Below the pieces are notes generated by a model. The model worked only from the letters and a program-made list of their open reading frames with translations. It searched no databases and was not told the DNA's origin. Below are positions 1-5,666 of a stretch of 7,113 bases of DNA, in pieces. Numbering within the stretch: position 1 is the stretch's first letter; each line of letters starts with the position of its first letter. Both the position numbers and the translations under genes were made by a program. The stretch comes from Deltaproteobacteria bacterium ADurb.Bin026 (GTDB lineage: Bacteria; Desulfobacterota; Syntrophorhabdia; Syntrophorhabdales; Syntrophorhabdaceae), in contig MWEV01000122.1 in assembly GCA_002071245.1 (NCBI GenBank), forward strand, positions 1 to 7,113, written 5' to 3'.

Positions 1-1748
1 TCTATTATCTTTTTCACCTCAGTATCAATTTCACGAGCCGTTTCTTCGCTGTAGTCTTTTGTGCCGAAAGAAGGGTTTACATCAAGAAAAAGGGGTTTTC
101 TTTCTCCTTCATAAGTCACATACCCTAGTTTTTCGCTCATGCCATATTGTTTAACCATTGATTTTGCGATATCCGTTGCCCTATAAAGGTCATTGTGCGC
201 CCCGGTGGATATCTCACCAAACACTATCTCCTCTGCAACCCGCCCCCCGAGAAGAACTCCAAGCCTGTCATTGAGTTCTTTTTTTGTCATAAGGTATCTG
301 TCTTCTGTAGGAAGCTGCATAGTATAACCAAGCGCAGATATACCCCTTGGAATAATGGATATTTTATGTACCTGATCGGCTGTTTCGAGCAGTTCTGCCA
401 TAAGCGCATGCCCTGTTTCATGATAAGCCACAATTTCTTTTTCCTTTATATTCATCACCCGTTTTTTCTTCTCAAGACCACCTATTACCCTATCTATAGC
501 TTCTTCAAATTCCTCCATGGTAACCTTGTCTTTGCCTTTTCTTGCGGCAAGCAGCGCAGATTCGTTTACGATGTTTGCAAGGTCGGCGCCCACAAAACCT
601 GGTGTTCTCGCGGCAATTACCGCCAAGTCGACATCGTCAGCCGTCTTTACCCCATTTACATGAACCTTCAATATCTCTTCCCTACCCTTTATATCAGGCC
701 TGTCAACAAGCACGTGTCGGTCAAACCTTCCTGGCCTTAAAAGTGCCGGATCGAGTATTTCGGGTCTATTCGTCGCACCCATAATAATCACTCCTGCCTT
801 TGTATCAAAGCCATCCATTTCAGCAAGGAGTTGATTTAACGTCTGTTCTCTTTCATCATGCGAAGATAGCGGATTTATACCTCTTGCCTTGCCCAGCGCA
901 TCGAGTTCATCGATAAAAATAATACACGGCGCCTTTTCCTGTGCCTGTGCAAATAGATCCCTAACCCTTGAGGCGCCCACACCAACAAACATCTCAACAA
1001 AATCAGAACCGCTCATGCTAAAAAAAGGCACCTTGGCCTCGCCTGCCACTGCCTTGGCAAGAAGGGTCTTACCACTTCCTGGAGGACCAACTAGCAAAAT
1101 ACCTTTTGGAATCTTTCCCCCTATTTTAAGAAACTTGTCAGGAGTCTTAAGATATTCGATGATCTCTTTGAGTTCTTCCTTTGCTTCATCAACACCGGCA
1201 ACATCCTGGAACGTTATCTTTATCTCGTCTTCACCGTAAATCTTTCCCCTGCTTTTTCCAAAATTCAGTACACTTGACGGTGCCCCGCCCATCCTCCTCA
1301 TAAGCAAATTCCATACCAAAATGATAATGGCAAACGGCAATACCCATGAAATGATCGCCTTTATAAATTTATTCTCATATTGCCCTGAAAATTTTATGTT
1401 GTTTTTCTGTAAATCCTTAACAAGTTCTGGGTCATCTACCCTGCTTGTGAGAAATTTTGTTTTTTTGCCGCTTTCAAGCGTCAGATTACCCTGAATCGAG
1501 TCAGCGTCTATTATAACATCGCTTATTTTACCTCTTGTGATAAGTTCTTTAAATTCACTGTAAGGTATATGTTTCACTTCGCTTGTAAAAAAATAGCTGT
1601 TGACTACCACTATAACAATAAAGGCAATAATAAAATAGAGAAACGTAAAGCCTTTCGTTTTTTTATCTTTTGACTTGGCCTTATCCTTTATCTCAAGGAA
1701 TATACCTTTGCTTTTTCGCTTATCTCTATTGGGTTTTTTATTTTGCAT
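1..1748 (-). CDS. ftsH: ATP-dependent zinc metalloprotease FtsH (3' end beyond window)
   Basis: This is a membrane-anchored AAA+ protease that unfolds and degrades membrane and short-lived cytosolic proteins as a hexamer, with its catalytic domains in the cytoplasm. About 582 residues are visible in this frame. Residues 1-33 are very basic, TM1 lies at about 34-53, a small periplasmic domain at about 54-128, and TM2 at about 130-150. The AAA domain has Walker A GPPGSGKT (221-228), Walker B IIFIDELDA (D280, E281) and the second-region-of-homology stretch RPGRFDR. The zinc site is HETGH (H443, E444, H447), with D520 in AHNDL as the likely third ligand. HETGH instead of the common HEAGH is a tolerated variant. 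E. coli FtsH is about 644 residues, so only the C-terminal tail should be missing. The start is uncertain: the ATG at 1748 lacks a nearby ribosome site, while an in-frame TTG at 1763 has AGGA 6 bases upstream. It is transcribed divergently from the PhoU-like gene. Confidence 0.97.
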   Translation of the reverse strand, partial: MQNKKPNRDKRKSKGIFLEIKDKAKSKDKKTKGFTFLYFIIAFIVIVVVNSYFFTSEVKHIPYSEFKELITRGKISDVIIDADSIQGNLTLESGKKTKFLTSRVDDPELVKDLQKNNIKFSGQYENKFIKAIISWVLPFAIIILVWNLLMRRMGGAPSSVLNFGKSRGKIYGEDEIKITFQDVAGVDEAKEELKEIIEYLKTPDKFLKIGGKIPKGILLVGPPGSGKTLLAKAVAGEAKVPFFSMSGSDFVEMFVGVGASRVRDLFAQAQEKAPCIIFIDELDALGKARGINPLSSHDEREQTLNQLLAEMDGFDTKAGVIIMGATNRPEILDPALLRPGRFDRHVLVDRPDIKGREEILKVHVNGVKTADDVDLAVIAARTPGFVGADLANIVNESALLAARKGKDKVTMEEFEEAIDRVIGGLEKKKRVMNIKEKEIVAYHETGHALMAELLETADQVHKISIIPRGISALGYTMQLPTEDRYLMTKKELNDRLGVLLGGRVAEEIVFGEISTGAHNDLYRATDIAKSMVKQYGMSEKLGYVTYEGERKPLFLDVNPSFGTKDYSEETAREIDTEVKKII

Positions 1749-1769
1749 ATTTAAGTTTAACAAAAAATA

Positions 1770-1773
1770 TCCT
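1770..1773 (-). promoter_or_regulatory. Ribosome binding site favouring a TTG start for ftsH
   Basis: On the minus strand AGGA, preceded by an A-run, lies 6 bases before an in-frame TTG at 1763-1761. It is about 21 bases before the ATG at 1748. The spacing fits the TTG, which would add five residues to FtsH. The site is short, so this supports the TTG start but does not prove it. Confidence 0.4.
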
Positions 1774-1897
1774 TTTTTTAAACAAGTTTTACGGATAACA
1801 CTTTTAAAAAGATATTAATACATTGCTGACATATTTGCATTCATATGTTATAAGTAAATAAAAATATCAGTTATAAAAAAACCATTGTGGAGGGAAA
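1774..1897. promoter_or_regulatory. A+T-rich divergent promoter region between ftsH and the PhoU-like gene
   Basis: This stretch has no coding content and must hold the promoters of both divergent genes. On the plus strand a possible -35 TTGCTG (1824-1829) is followed by TGTTAT (1846-1851, spacer 16) or TATAAG (1849-1854, spacer 19). Both are only partial matches. No convincing -35/-10 pair was found for ftsH. The plus-strand gene has a strong Shine-Dalgarno GGAGG at 1889-1893, 4 bases before its ATG. Confidence 0.35.
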
Positions 1898-2482
1898 ATG
1901 GAAGAAAAAGAACTCACAAAAGGATTCCATGAAACTTTTGAAGCATTAACGCCTATCCTCGAAAAGGTATACAAAGGATTCGTCGCCAACAATCAAACAT
2001 TGATACAGGAAAGCCTAAATAACTTTCACAACACACTAAATGCGAAGTTGCCTTTTGTTGAAAAAATAATAACTGAAAAGGACAAGGATCAGGTGGAAAA
2101 GAAGTTTGTAAATATGGTCCTTGCTTTCCAGACAGTCGCTTTGGCGATAGACAATCTGGTAAATAAAATGCTTGTCAAGGCAGAAGCAAAAATACTTTTC
2201 AGCGAAAAGGCCACAAAAGAGATCAAAACATTGCTTCATATTACTTACAGCCAGTTTCGTGATGCAAAAGACTATATTTCGACACAAAATCCAATACTGA
2301 AAAACAACATAAAAGATGCAAAAGAAAAGCTCGTGGAACTCATTGCTGATTATGATGTCGTTCACCAGAACAGACTTATATCAGGTGTATGTATGCCCAA
2401 GGCATCCTACCTGTATATTGACATAACAGATTCTCTAAAAAGAATTTCAAGAGGTCTTGTAGATTTAGTCGAAAAGGTATAG
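1898..2482 (+). CDS. PhoU-like helical-bundle protein
   Basis: This 194-residue soluble protein is probably all alpha-helical and has no signal peptide or membrane segment. It resembles the PhoU / DUF47 superfamily. It appears to contain two repeats, at about 14-100 and 105-194. Each ends in a long amphipathic helix: VNMVLAFQTVALAIDNLV around 71-88 and DITDSLKRISRGLVDLVEK around 175-193, the latter recalling the RIGDH helix of PhoU. The acidic metal-binding ExxxD motif of true PhoU is not clearly kept, so a role in phosphate signalling should not be assumed. No pst or pit transport gene is present in the window. The ATG is preceded by GGAGG 4 bases upstream. The stop is 2 bases before the TTG of cca, so the two are almost certainly co-transcribed. 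The family call rests on helix pattern and a few residues. Confidence 0.6.
   Translation: MEEKELTKGFHETFEALTPILEKVYKGFVANNQTLIQESLNNFHNTLNAKLPFVEKIITEKDKDQVEKKFVNMVLAFQTVALAIDNLVNKMLVKAEAKILFSEKATKEIKTLLHITYSQFRDAKDYISTQNPILKNNIKDAKEKLVELIADYDVVHQNRLISGVCMPKASYLYIDITDSLKRISRGLVDLVEKV
2472..2477 (+). promoter_or_regulatory. Ribosome binding site for the TTG start of cca
   Basis: AAAAGG lies inside the last codons of the PhoU-like gene, 7 bases before the TTG at 2485. No in-frame ATG precedes the nucleotidyltransferase core, so this site sets the start. It implies translational coupling across the 2-base gap. Confidence 0.6.
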
Positions 2483-2484
2483 GC

Positions 2485-3870
2485 TTGGATATCCCCCTTG
2501 AGACCCTTAAAGAAAGAATTAAAGGTCAGAGGGTTGTAAAATACTTACTGGACTGCCGTTTCAAAGGCAATGTTTACCTTGTTGGCGGGGCAATAAGAGA
2601 ATTATGCCTGAATAATACGCCAAAAGATTACGACCTTGCGCTGTCTGATCGAAAAGATTTAAACAAAATAGAACATCTCTTTGGTAAAGGCGTTTTCGTC
2701 CTCGGCAAAAAGCCAATTCAAATATATAGGTTGGCAAAAAAGGACATATCCATTGATATTACCCTCCTCGATGATACCATAGAAAAGGATCTCTCAAGAA
2801 GAGATTTTACGATAAACGCAATAGCGTTTGATATAAAAAACAATGTCTTAGTAGACCCGCTAAATGGTCTTGAGGATATTAAAAAAGGATTGATCATATA
2901 TCCCTCCAAAATATCTTTAATAGACGACCCTTTGAGAATGTTGAAGGCTATCCGCCATTTCTCTAACCTCAAAGATTTCAAAATTCACCGTAAACTAATC
3001 GATTCAATAAAAGAATTGAAACATCTTATAATAAAAACCGCACCTGAAAGGATAAAATACGAACTAGATAGAATAATTGTATCTCCAAATCCTTACGACG
3101 GCATTAAAATGATGGAAAAGACATCGCTACTTTTCGAGATATTCCCTGAACTTGCCTGCATGAAGAACCTGGATATAGAAAAAAGGTTTGTCCTCGAAAC
3201 ATTTGGCCATACAATAGCAGGATTCATGTATCTGAACAAATACAATAATATCTATCAACTTGATGCAAAAAATCTAAGAGATGTTGGTTATGCATTACTG
3301 TTCCACGACCTCGGCAAACCCCATACGTTTTCATACGATGAAAATAAGAATGTTGTTCATTTTTTCTATCATGAACGCTATTCGCAAAAAATAGCCTCAG
3401 ATATAATGGAAAGGTTAAGATTCAGTTCAATTGAAATTAAAAACATCATCAAGCTAATCCAGAATCATATGAGGATATTCCTTATCAGCAACAACGAATC
3501 AACAGAGAAGGCAATCAGGAGGATTGTCTATAAAATGGAGGGGCTTACTCCATCGCTTATTCTATTGAGTTTATGCGACATGTACGGCAGTTCCGGAGGC
3601 CAAGAAAACCCTTCCACAAGACTTGTTCATGAAAAATGCGATGAACTGCTTATTACATATGCAGAATGGAAAAAAGAACCTCTACCCAGACTCGTGAACG
3701 GTTATGAACTAATAGAAATAGGTTTTAAGGAAGGCCCCCAAATAGGCAAGGTTATGAACGAAATCAGGGAAAGACAGATTGCGGGAGACATAAATGAAAA
3801 AGAAGAGGCATTAGCCTACGCAAAACAGATGTTGAGGCAAAATTTAAATAACACCCAGAGCCACCTTTAG
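2485..3870 (+). CDS. cca: CCA-adding-type tRNA nucleotidyltransferase with HD domain
   Basis: This 461-residue cytoplasmic enzyme belongs to the class II tRNA nucleotidyltransferase / poly(A) polymerase family, which builds or repairs the 3' CCA of tRNA. The head domain has YLVGGAIREL (31-40; the family usually has RD where this has RE), catalytic carboxylates D48 and D50 in DYDLAL, a third candidate D91, and RRDFTINA (105-112). The nucleotide-template motif is DDPLRMLKAIR (147-157), where CCA-adding enzymes often have EDxxR. The APERIKYEL stretch (186-194) is typical of the following helical domain. An HD phosphohydrolase domain follows with H241, H274-D275, H296, H328 and D365 as candidate metal ligands. 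The C-terminus ends with the family motif NGYELIEIG...GPQIGKVM (405-424). The start is TTG with AAAAGG 7 bases upstream. Sequence alone does not separate full CCA addition from A-adding or poly(A) activity. The stop overlaps that of the convergent molybdoenzyme gene. Confidence 0.9.
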   Translation: MDIPLETLKERIKGQRVVKYLLDCRFKGNVYLVGGAIRELCLNNTPKDYDLALSDRKDLNKIEHLFGKGVFVLGKKPIQIYRLAKKDISIDITLLDDTIEKDLSRRDFTINAIAFDIKNNVLVDPLNGLEDIKKGLIIYPSKISLIDDPLRMLKAIRHFSNLKDFKIHRKLIDSIKELKHLIIKTAPERIKYELDRIIVSPNPYDGIKMMEKTSLLFEIFPELACMKNLDIEKRFVLETFGHTIAGFMYLNKYNNIYQLDAKNLRDVGYALLFHDLGKPHTFSYDENKNVVHFFYHERYSQKIASDIMERLRFSSIEIKNIIKLIQNHMRIFLISNNESTEKAIRRIVYKMEGLTPSLILLSLCDMYGSSGGQENPSTRLVHEKCDELLITYAEWKKEPLPRLVNGYELIEIGFKEGPQIGKVMNEIRERQIAGDINEKEEALAYAKQMLRQNLNNTQSHL

Positions 3871-3882
3871 TAATCAGGCTCT
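3857..3882. terminator. Inverted repeat over the convergent stop codons, possible two-way terminator
   Basis: AGAGCC (3857-3862) and GGCTCT (3877-3882) form a perfect 6-base-pair stem with a 14-base loop containing both stop codons. It is placed where a bidirectional terminator would be expected. Neither side has a proper T-tract: the plus side is followed by pyrimidines CTTCCTTC and the minus side by GGGTGTTATT. Intrinsic termination is therefore doubtful. Confidence 0.25.
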
Positions 3883-4550
3883 CCTTCCTTCGTCAATATT
3901 TTATAAGTATCCAGATCAAGCGCATGATCAGTGCCTTTCTGAATTGTTGCTTCTTTGGAATATCCGAAATTTGACCAATAGCCTGTTCCTTCTTTCTCAA
4001 CAAAATCGAGTTTAAGGATAGTTTTGACACTCTTATAACCATATTTAAAAGGAATCAGAAGACGTAACGGCCCGCCATGAATATCCGGCAATGGACCGTC
4101 GTTCATTTCATATGCAAAAATTACCCTTGGCTTTAGGAGGTCTTCGAGGGATATATACTCATAATAGTCATCCGCTGAGTAAAAATAGAGATATTTTGCC
4201 TGTTTTTTCGGCTTTACCAAATCAAACAATACCTTTGGTCTGAACCCTCCCCATTTTGCCTTGCTTGACCATGATTCCACACACTTCATCCTTGAAACCT
4301 GTGATTCTTTTGTAAGTTTCTTGATATCATTTAATGTAAAAGTTTGCGGATTATCGCACAATCCACCCACTTTTAATAACCATTTTGAAGTGTCTAAAGG
4401 CTTTATTGGTTTGATAAACCTTATATAAAAACCTTCCCTGTCTTCATTGTCCAGGATTCTTTCAATTTCCCCAGCACTCAGGAAAGAATTGGGTATTATA
4501 GAGCCCACGCCAAGCATGGTCATATATCTTATGAAAGTCCGTCTGTCCAT
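3867..4550 (-). CDS. Tat-exported MsrP/YedY-like molybdopterin oxidoreductase (short form)
   Basis: This 227-residue protein has the sulfite-oxidase-fold molybdopterin-binding domain. It carries a Tat signal MDRRTFIRYM followed by a hydrophobic stretch and a possible cleavage site near FLSA-GE (23-28). The mature enzyme should work in the periplasm or outside the membrane. C90 in RMKCVESWS is the expected molybdenum ligand and closely matches the RCVEAWS motif of E. coli MsrP (YedY). Further family motifs are WGGFRP (100-105), the HGGPLRLLIPFKYGYKSVK stretch (158-176) and YWSNFGY (191-197). E. coli MsrP repairs methionine sulfoxide in periplasmic proteins and is about 334 residues, so this is clearly shorter and its substrate is unknown. 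The ATG at 4550 has GAGGT 7 bases upstream. A GTG at 4559 overlaps that ribosome site and is unlikely. No MsrQ-like haem membrane partner is seen. The gene is divergent from the DUF362 gene. Confidence 0.85.
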   Translation of the reverse strand: MDRRTFIRYMTMLGVGSIIPNSFLSAGEIERILDNEDREGFYIRFIKPIKPLDTSKWLLKVGGLCDNPQTFTLNDIKKLTKESQVSRMKCVESWSSKAKWGGFRPKVLFDLVKPKKQAKYLYFYSADDYYEYISLEDLLKPRVIFAYEMNDGPLPDIHGGPLRLLIPFKYGYKSVKTILKLDFVEKEGTGYWSNFGYSKEATIQKGTDHALDLDTYKILTKEGEPDY

Positions 4551-4557
4551 AATAAAC

Positions 4558-4562
4558 ACCTC
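4558..4562 (-). promoter_or_regulatory. Ribosome binding site selecting the ATG start of the MsrP-like gene
   Basis: Minus-strand GAGGT sits 7 bases before the ATG at 4550. A start at the GTG at 4559 would overlap this site. The ATG also places the twin arginines at residues 3-4, as expected for a Tat signal. Confidence 0.65.
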
Positions 4563-4570
4563 ACATAACC

Positions 4571-4598
4571 ATAGCTTATAAAAACACTAAACAGCTAT
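4571..4598. repeat. Inverted repeat in the 5' leader of the MsrP-like gene
   Basis: ATAGCT (4571-4576) and AGCTAT (4593-4598) are perfect 6-base inverted arms separated by 16 bases. They lie between the predicted minus-strand transcription start and the ribosome site, so they could form a leader hairpin or be a protein-binding site. At this length and A+T content, chance is possible. Confidence 0.3.
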
Positions 4599-4602
4599 AT
4601 TG

Positions 4603-4618
4603 TCGAACAACTGCTCGA
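4603..4618. promoter_or_regulatory. Imperfect palindrome, candidate operator
   Basis: TCGAACAACTGCTCGA is a 16-base imperfect palindrome in which 6 of 8 position pairs are self-complementary. It is centred about 10 bases downstream of the predicted start point of the minus-strand promoter. A repressor bound here would block the MsrP-like gene. No regulator gene is visible in the window. Confidence 0.35.
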
Positions 4619-4627
4619 AACCATACC

Positions 4628-4636
4628 ATTATACCA
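4628..4636 (-). promoter_or_regulatory. Extended -10 promoter for the MsrP-like gene
   Basis: On the minus strand the sequence reads TGGTATAAT, a perfect extended -10 (TG-N-TATAAT). The -35 position has only a poor match (TATACT), which extended -10 promoters can tolerate. Transcription would begin near 4621, giving a leader of about 70 bases that contains the two inverted repeats. Confidence 0.55.
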
Positions 4637-4641
4637 TGCTA

Positions 4642-4669
4642 TTGACAAATAGTATAAAATTGATAGACT
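4642..4669 (+). promoter_or_regulatory. Candidate promoter for the DUF362-polyferredoxin operon
   Basis: A perfect -35 TTGACA (4642-4647) is followed after 16 bases by TAGACT (4664-4669), a 4/6 match to the -10 consensus. The predicted transcription start is at about 4675-4677, on or next to the ATG at 4677. The mRNA may therefore be leaderless, which would fit the lack of a ribosome site. An alternative -10, TATAAA (4653-4658), has no good -35 partner. Confidence 0.4.
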
Positions 4670-4676
4670 ATGAAAT

Positions 4677-5555
4677 ATGAATAGAAGGGATTTCATAAAA
4701 TTCGGTCTCTCATCTTTGATCTTTGCGGGATTGCCAAAAAACAGTTTATCTCAGGCCTTGCCTGTTCTATCAATTGCTGAAGGAAAAGACCATGCTGCTA
4801 TAACAATAAATGCGATCAACGCTGTCGGCGGTATTGAGAGGTTTGTGAAAAAAGGGGATGTTGTCGTTGTTAAACCGAATATTGGGTGGGACAGAAAACC
4901 TGAATACGCTGCAAATACAAACCCGATAGTGGTTAAAACAATAGTTGACGCCTGTATAAATGTAGGTGCAAAAAAGGTAAAAGTCTTCGACAATTCCTGC
5001 AACGACCCGAGAAGATGTTATCAGAGCAGCGGTATAAATAGTGCACTTAAAGGGATCAAAGGCGTAGAACTAAAATACATGGAGGATGAGCGATATAAAA
5101 ACATCAGATTAAACGGCGTCGCCCTCAAAGAATGGGAGCTATACGATGAAGCACTGTCGGCAAATGTCCTCATCAATGTGCCAGTTGCCAAACACCACAG
5201 TCTTACACGCCTCACGCTCGCATTAAAAAACATGATGGGCATCATGGGCGGCAACAGAGGATATATACACCGGAATATTGAAGAATCTCTTTCTGATATA
5301 AATAAGGCTGTAAAAAGCCACCTTGTAATTATAGATGCAACAAGAATCCTTCTCAACCATGGACCTCAGGGGGGAAGTCTGAGTGATGTAAAGGTTTTGG
5401 ACAGGGTAATTGCCTCGACAGATATTGTGGCGGCTGACGCATATGCAACAACATTGTTTAATCTCAAACCCCAGGACATACCCACTACAGTAACAGCTTA
5501 CAGAAGAAACCTTGGAGAGATAAACCTGAACAAGATAAAAATCATTAAGACATAA
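4677..5555 (+). CDS. Tat-exported DUF362 family protein
   Basis: This 292-residue protein has a near-consensus Tat signal MNRRDFIKFG followed by a hydrophobic stretch to about residue 27, so the folded protein should be exported. The body is a DUF362 domain. VVVVKPNIGW (62-71) is followed by a TNPIVVKTIVDAC helix (81-93) and GAKKVKVFDNS (97-107). Later come INVPVAKHH (166-174), LTLALKNMMGIMGG (179-192), DATRILLNHGPQGG (220-233) and STDIVAADAYA (247-257). The biochemical role of DUF362 is unknown. Only three cysteines (C93, C108, C114) are present and there is no ferredoxin motif, so it is unlikely to hold a standard 4Fe-4S cluster itself. The ATG has no recognisable ribosome site and may be leaderless. 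The gene heads a likely operon with the small ORF and the NapH/NapG-like protein. Confidence 0.85.
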   Translation: MNRRDFIKFGLSSLIFAGLPKNSLSQALPVLSIAEGKDHAAITINAINAVGGIERFVKKGDVVVVKPNIGWDRKPEYAANTNPIVVKTIVDACINVGAKKVKVFDNSCNDPRRCYQSSGINSALKGIKGVELKYMEDERYKNIRLNGVALKEWELYDEALSANVLINVPVAKHHSLTRLTLALKNMMGIMGGNRGYIHRNIEESLSDINKAVKSHLVIIDATRILLNHGPQGGSLSDVKVLDRVIASTDIVAADAYATTLFNLKPQDIPTTVTAYRRNLGEINLNKIKIIKT

Positions 5556-5565
5556 CTTGAATATA

Positions 5566-5570
5566 GAGGA
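5566..5570 (+). promoter_or_regulatory. Ribosome binding site of the 29-codon ORF
   Basis: GAGGA is placed 6 bases before the ATG at 5577. It is the only good Shine-Dalgarno sequence between the DUF362 stop and the polyferredoxin gene. This suggests ribosomes load here and reach the next gene by re-initiation. Confidence 0.5.
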
Positions 5571-5576
5571 TAAGGC

Positions 5577-5666
5577 ATGAAGCGCAAAGCTTCGAGCTTA
5601 GATAAAAACGCATCCGATTCCAGCCATTCCCAGTCAGCTATTTGTATTTCTCATCAAATTCTATGA
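5577..5666 (+). CDS. Small ORF (29 codons), candidate coupling or leader peptide
   Basis: The predicted peptide is basic at its start (MKRKASSLDK), serine-rich (8 of 29), has one cysteine and ends in SHQIL. It matches no family I recognise and has no membrane segment. Translation is supported by GAGGA 6 bases before the ATG and by its TGA (5664-5666) overlapping the ATG of the next gene as ATGA, a classic coupling arrangement. The downstream start has no ribosome site of its own. The peptide may matter only as a means of delivering ribosomes to the polyferredoxin start. It could also be chance in a short intergenic stretch. Confidence 0.4.
   Translation: MKRKASSLDKNASDSSHSQSAICISHQIL
5579..5599 (+). 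repeat. Overlapping, mutually exclusive small hairpins
   Basis: GAAGC (5579-5583) can pair with GCTTC (5589-5593) across a GCAAA loop. Alternatively AAGCT (5587-5591) can pair with AGCTT (5595-5599) across a TCG loop. The two stems share bases, so only one can form at a time. They lie directly behind the small ORF's start codon, where they could affect translation. Each stem has only five base pairs. Confidence 0.3.

Noticed and set aside
195..740. Long plus-strand open frame opposite ftsH
   Set aside because: It is antisense to the conserved zinc-protease part of FtsH, has no family-like motifs and is a by-product of that gene's codon pattern.
889..1239. Plus-strand open frame opposite the FtsH AAA domain
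   Set aside because: The reverse strand encodes Walker A and B motifs in perfect register. The plus frame is a low-complexity shadow.
4551..4559. GTG start at 4559 for the MsrP-like gene
   Set aside because: It overlaps the GAGGT ribosome site that fits the ATG at 4550, and it would push the twin arginines inward.
4628..4648. TTGTCA plus TATAAT as a -35/-10 pair on the minus strand
   Set aside because: The two boxes are only 9 bases apart, too close for a sigma-70 promoter. The extended -10 alone explains the site better.
5642..5644. In-frame TTG start for the polyferredoxin gene
   Set aside because: It has no ribosome site, and the residues it would add do not look like a NapH N-terminus. 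The ATG at 5663 gives a typical one and the ATGA overlap.
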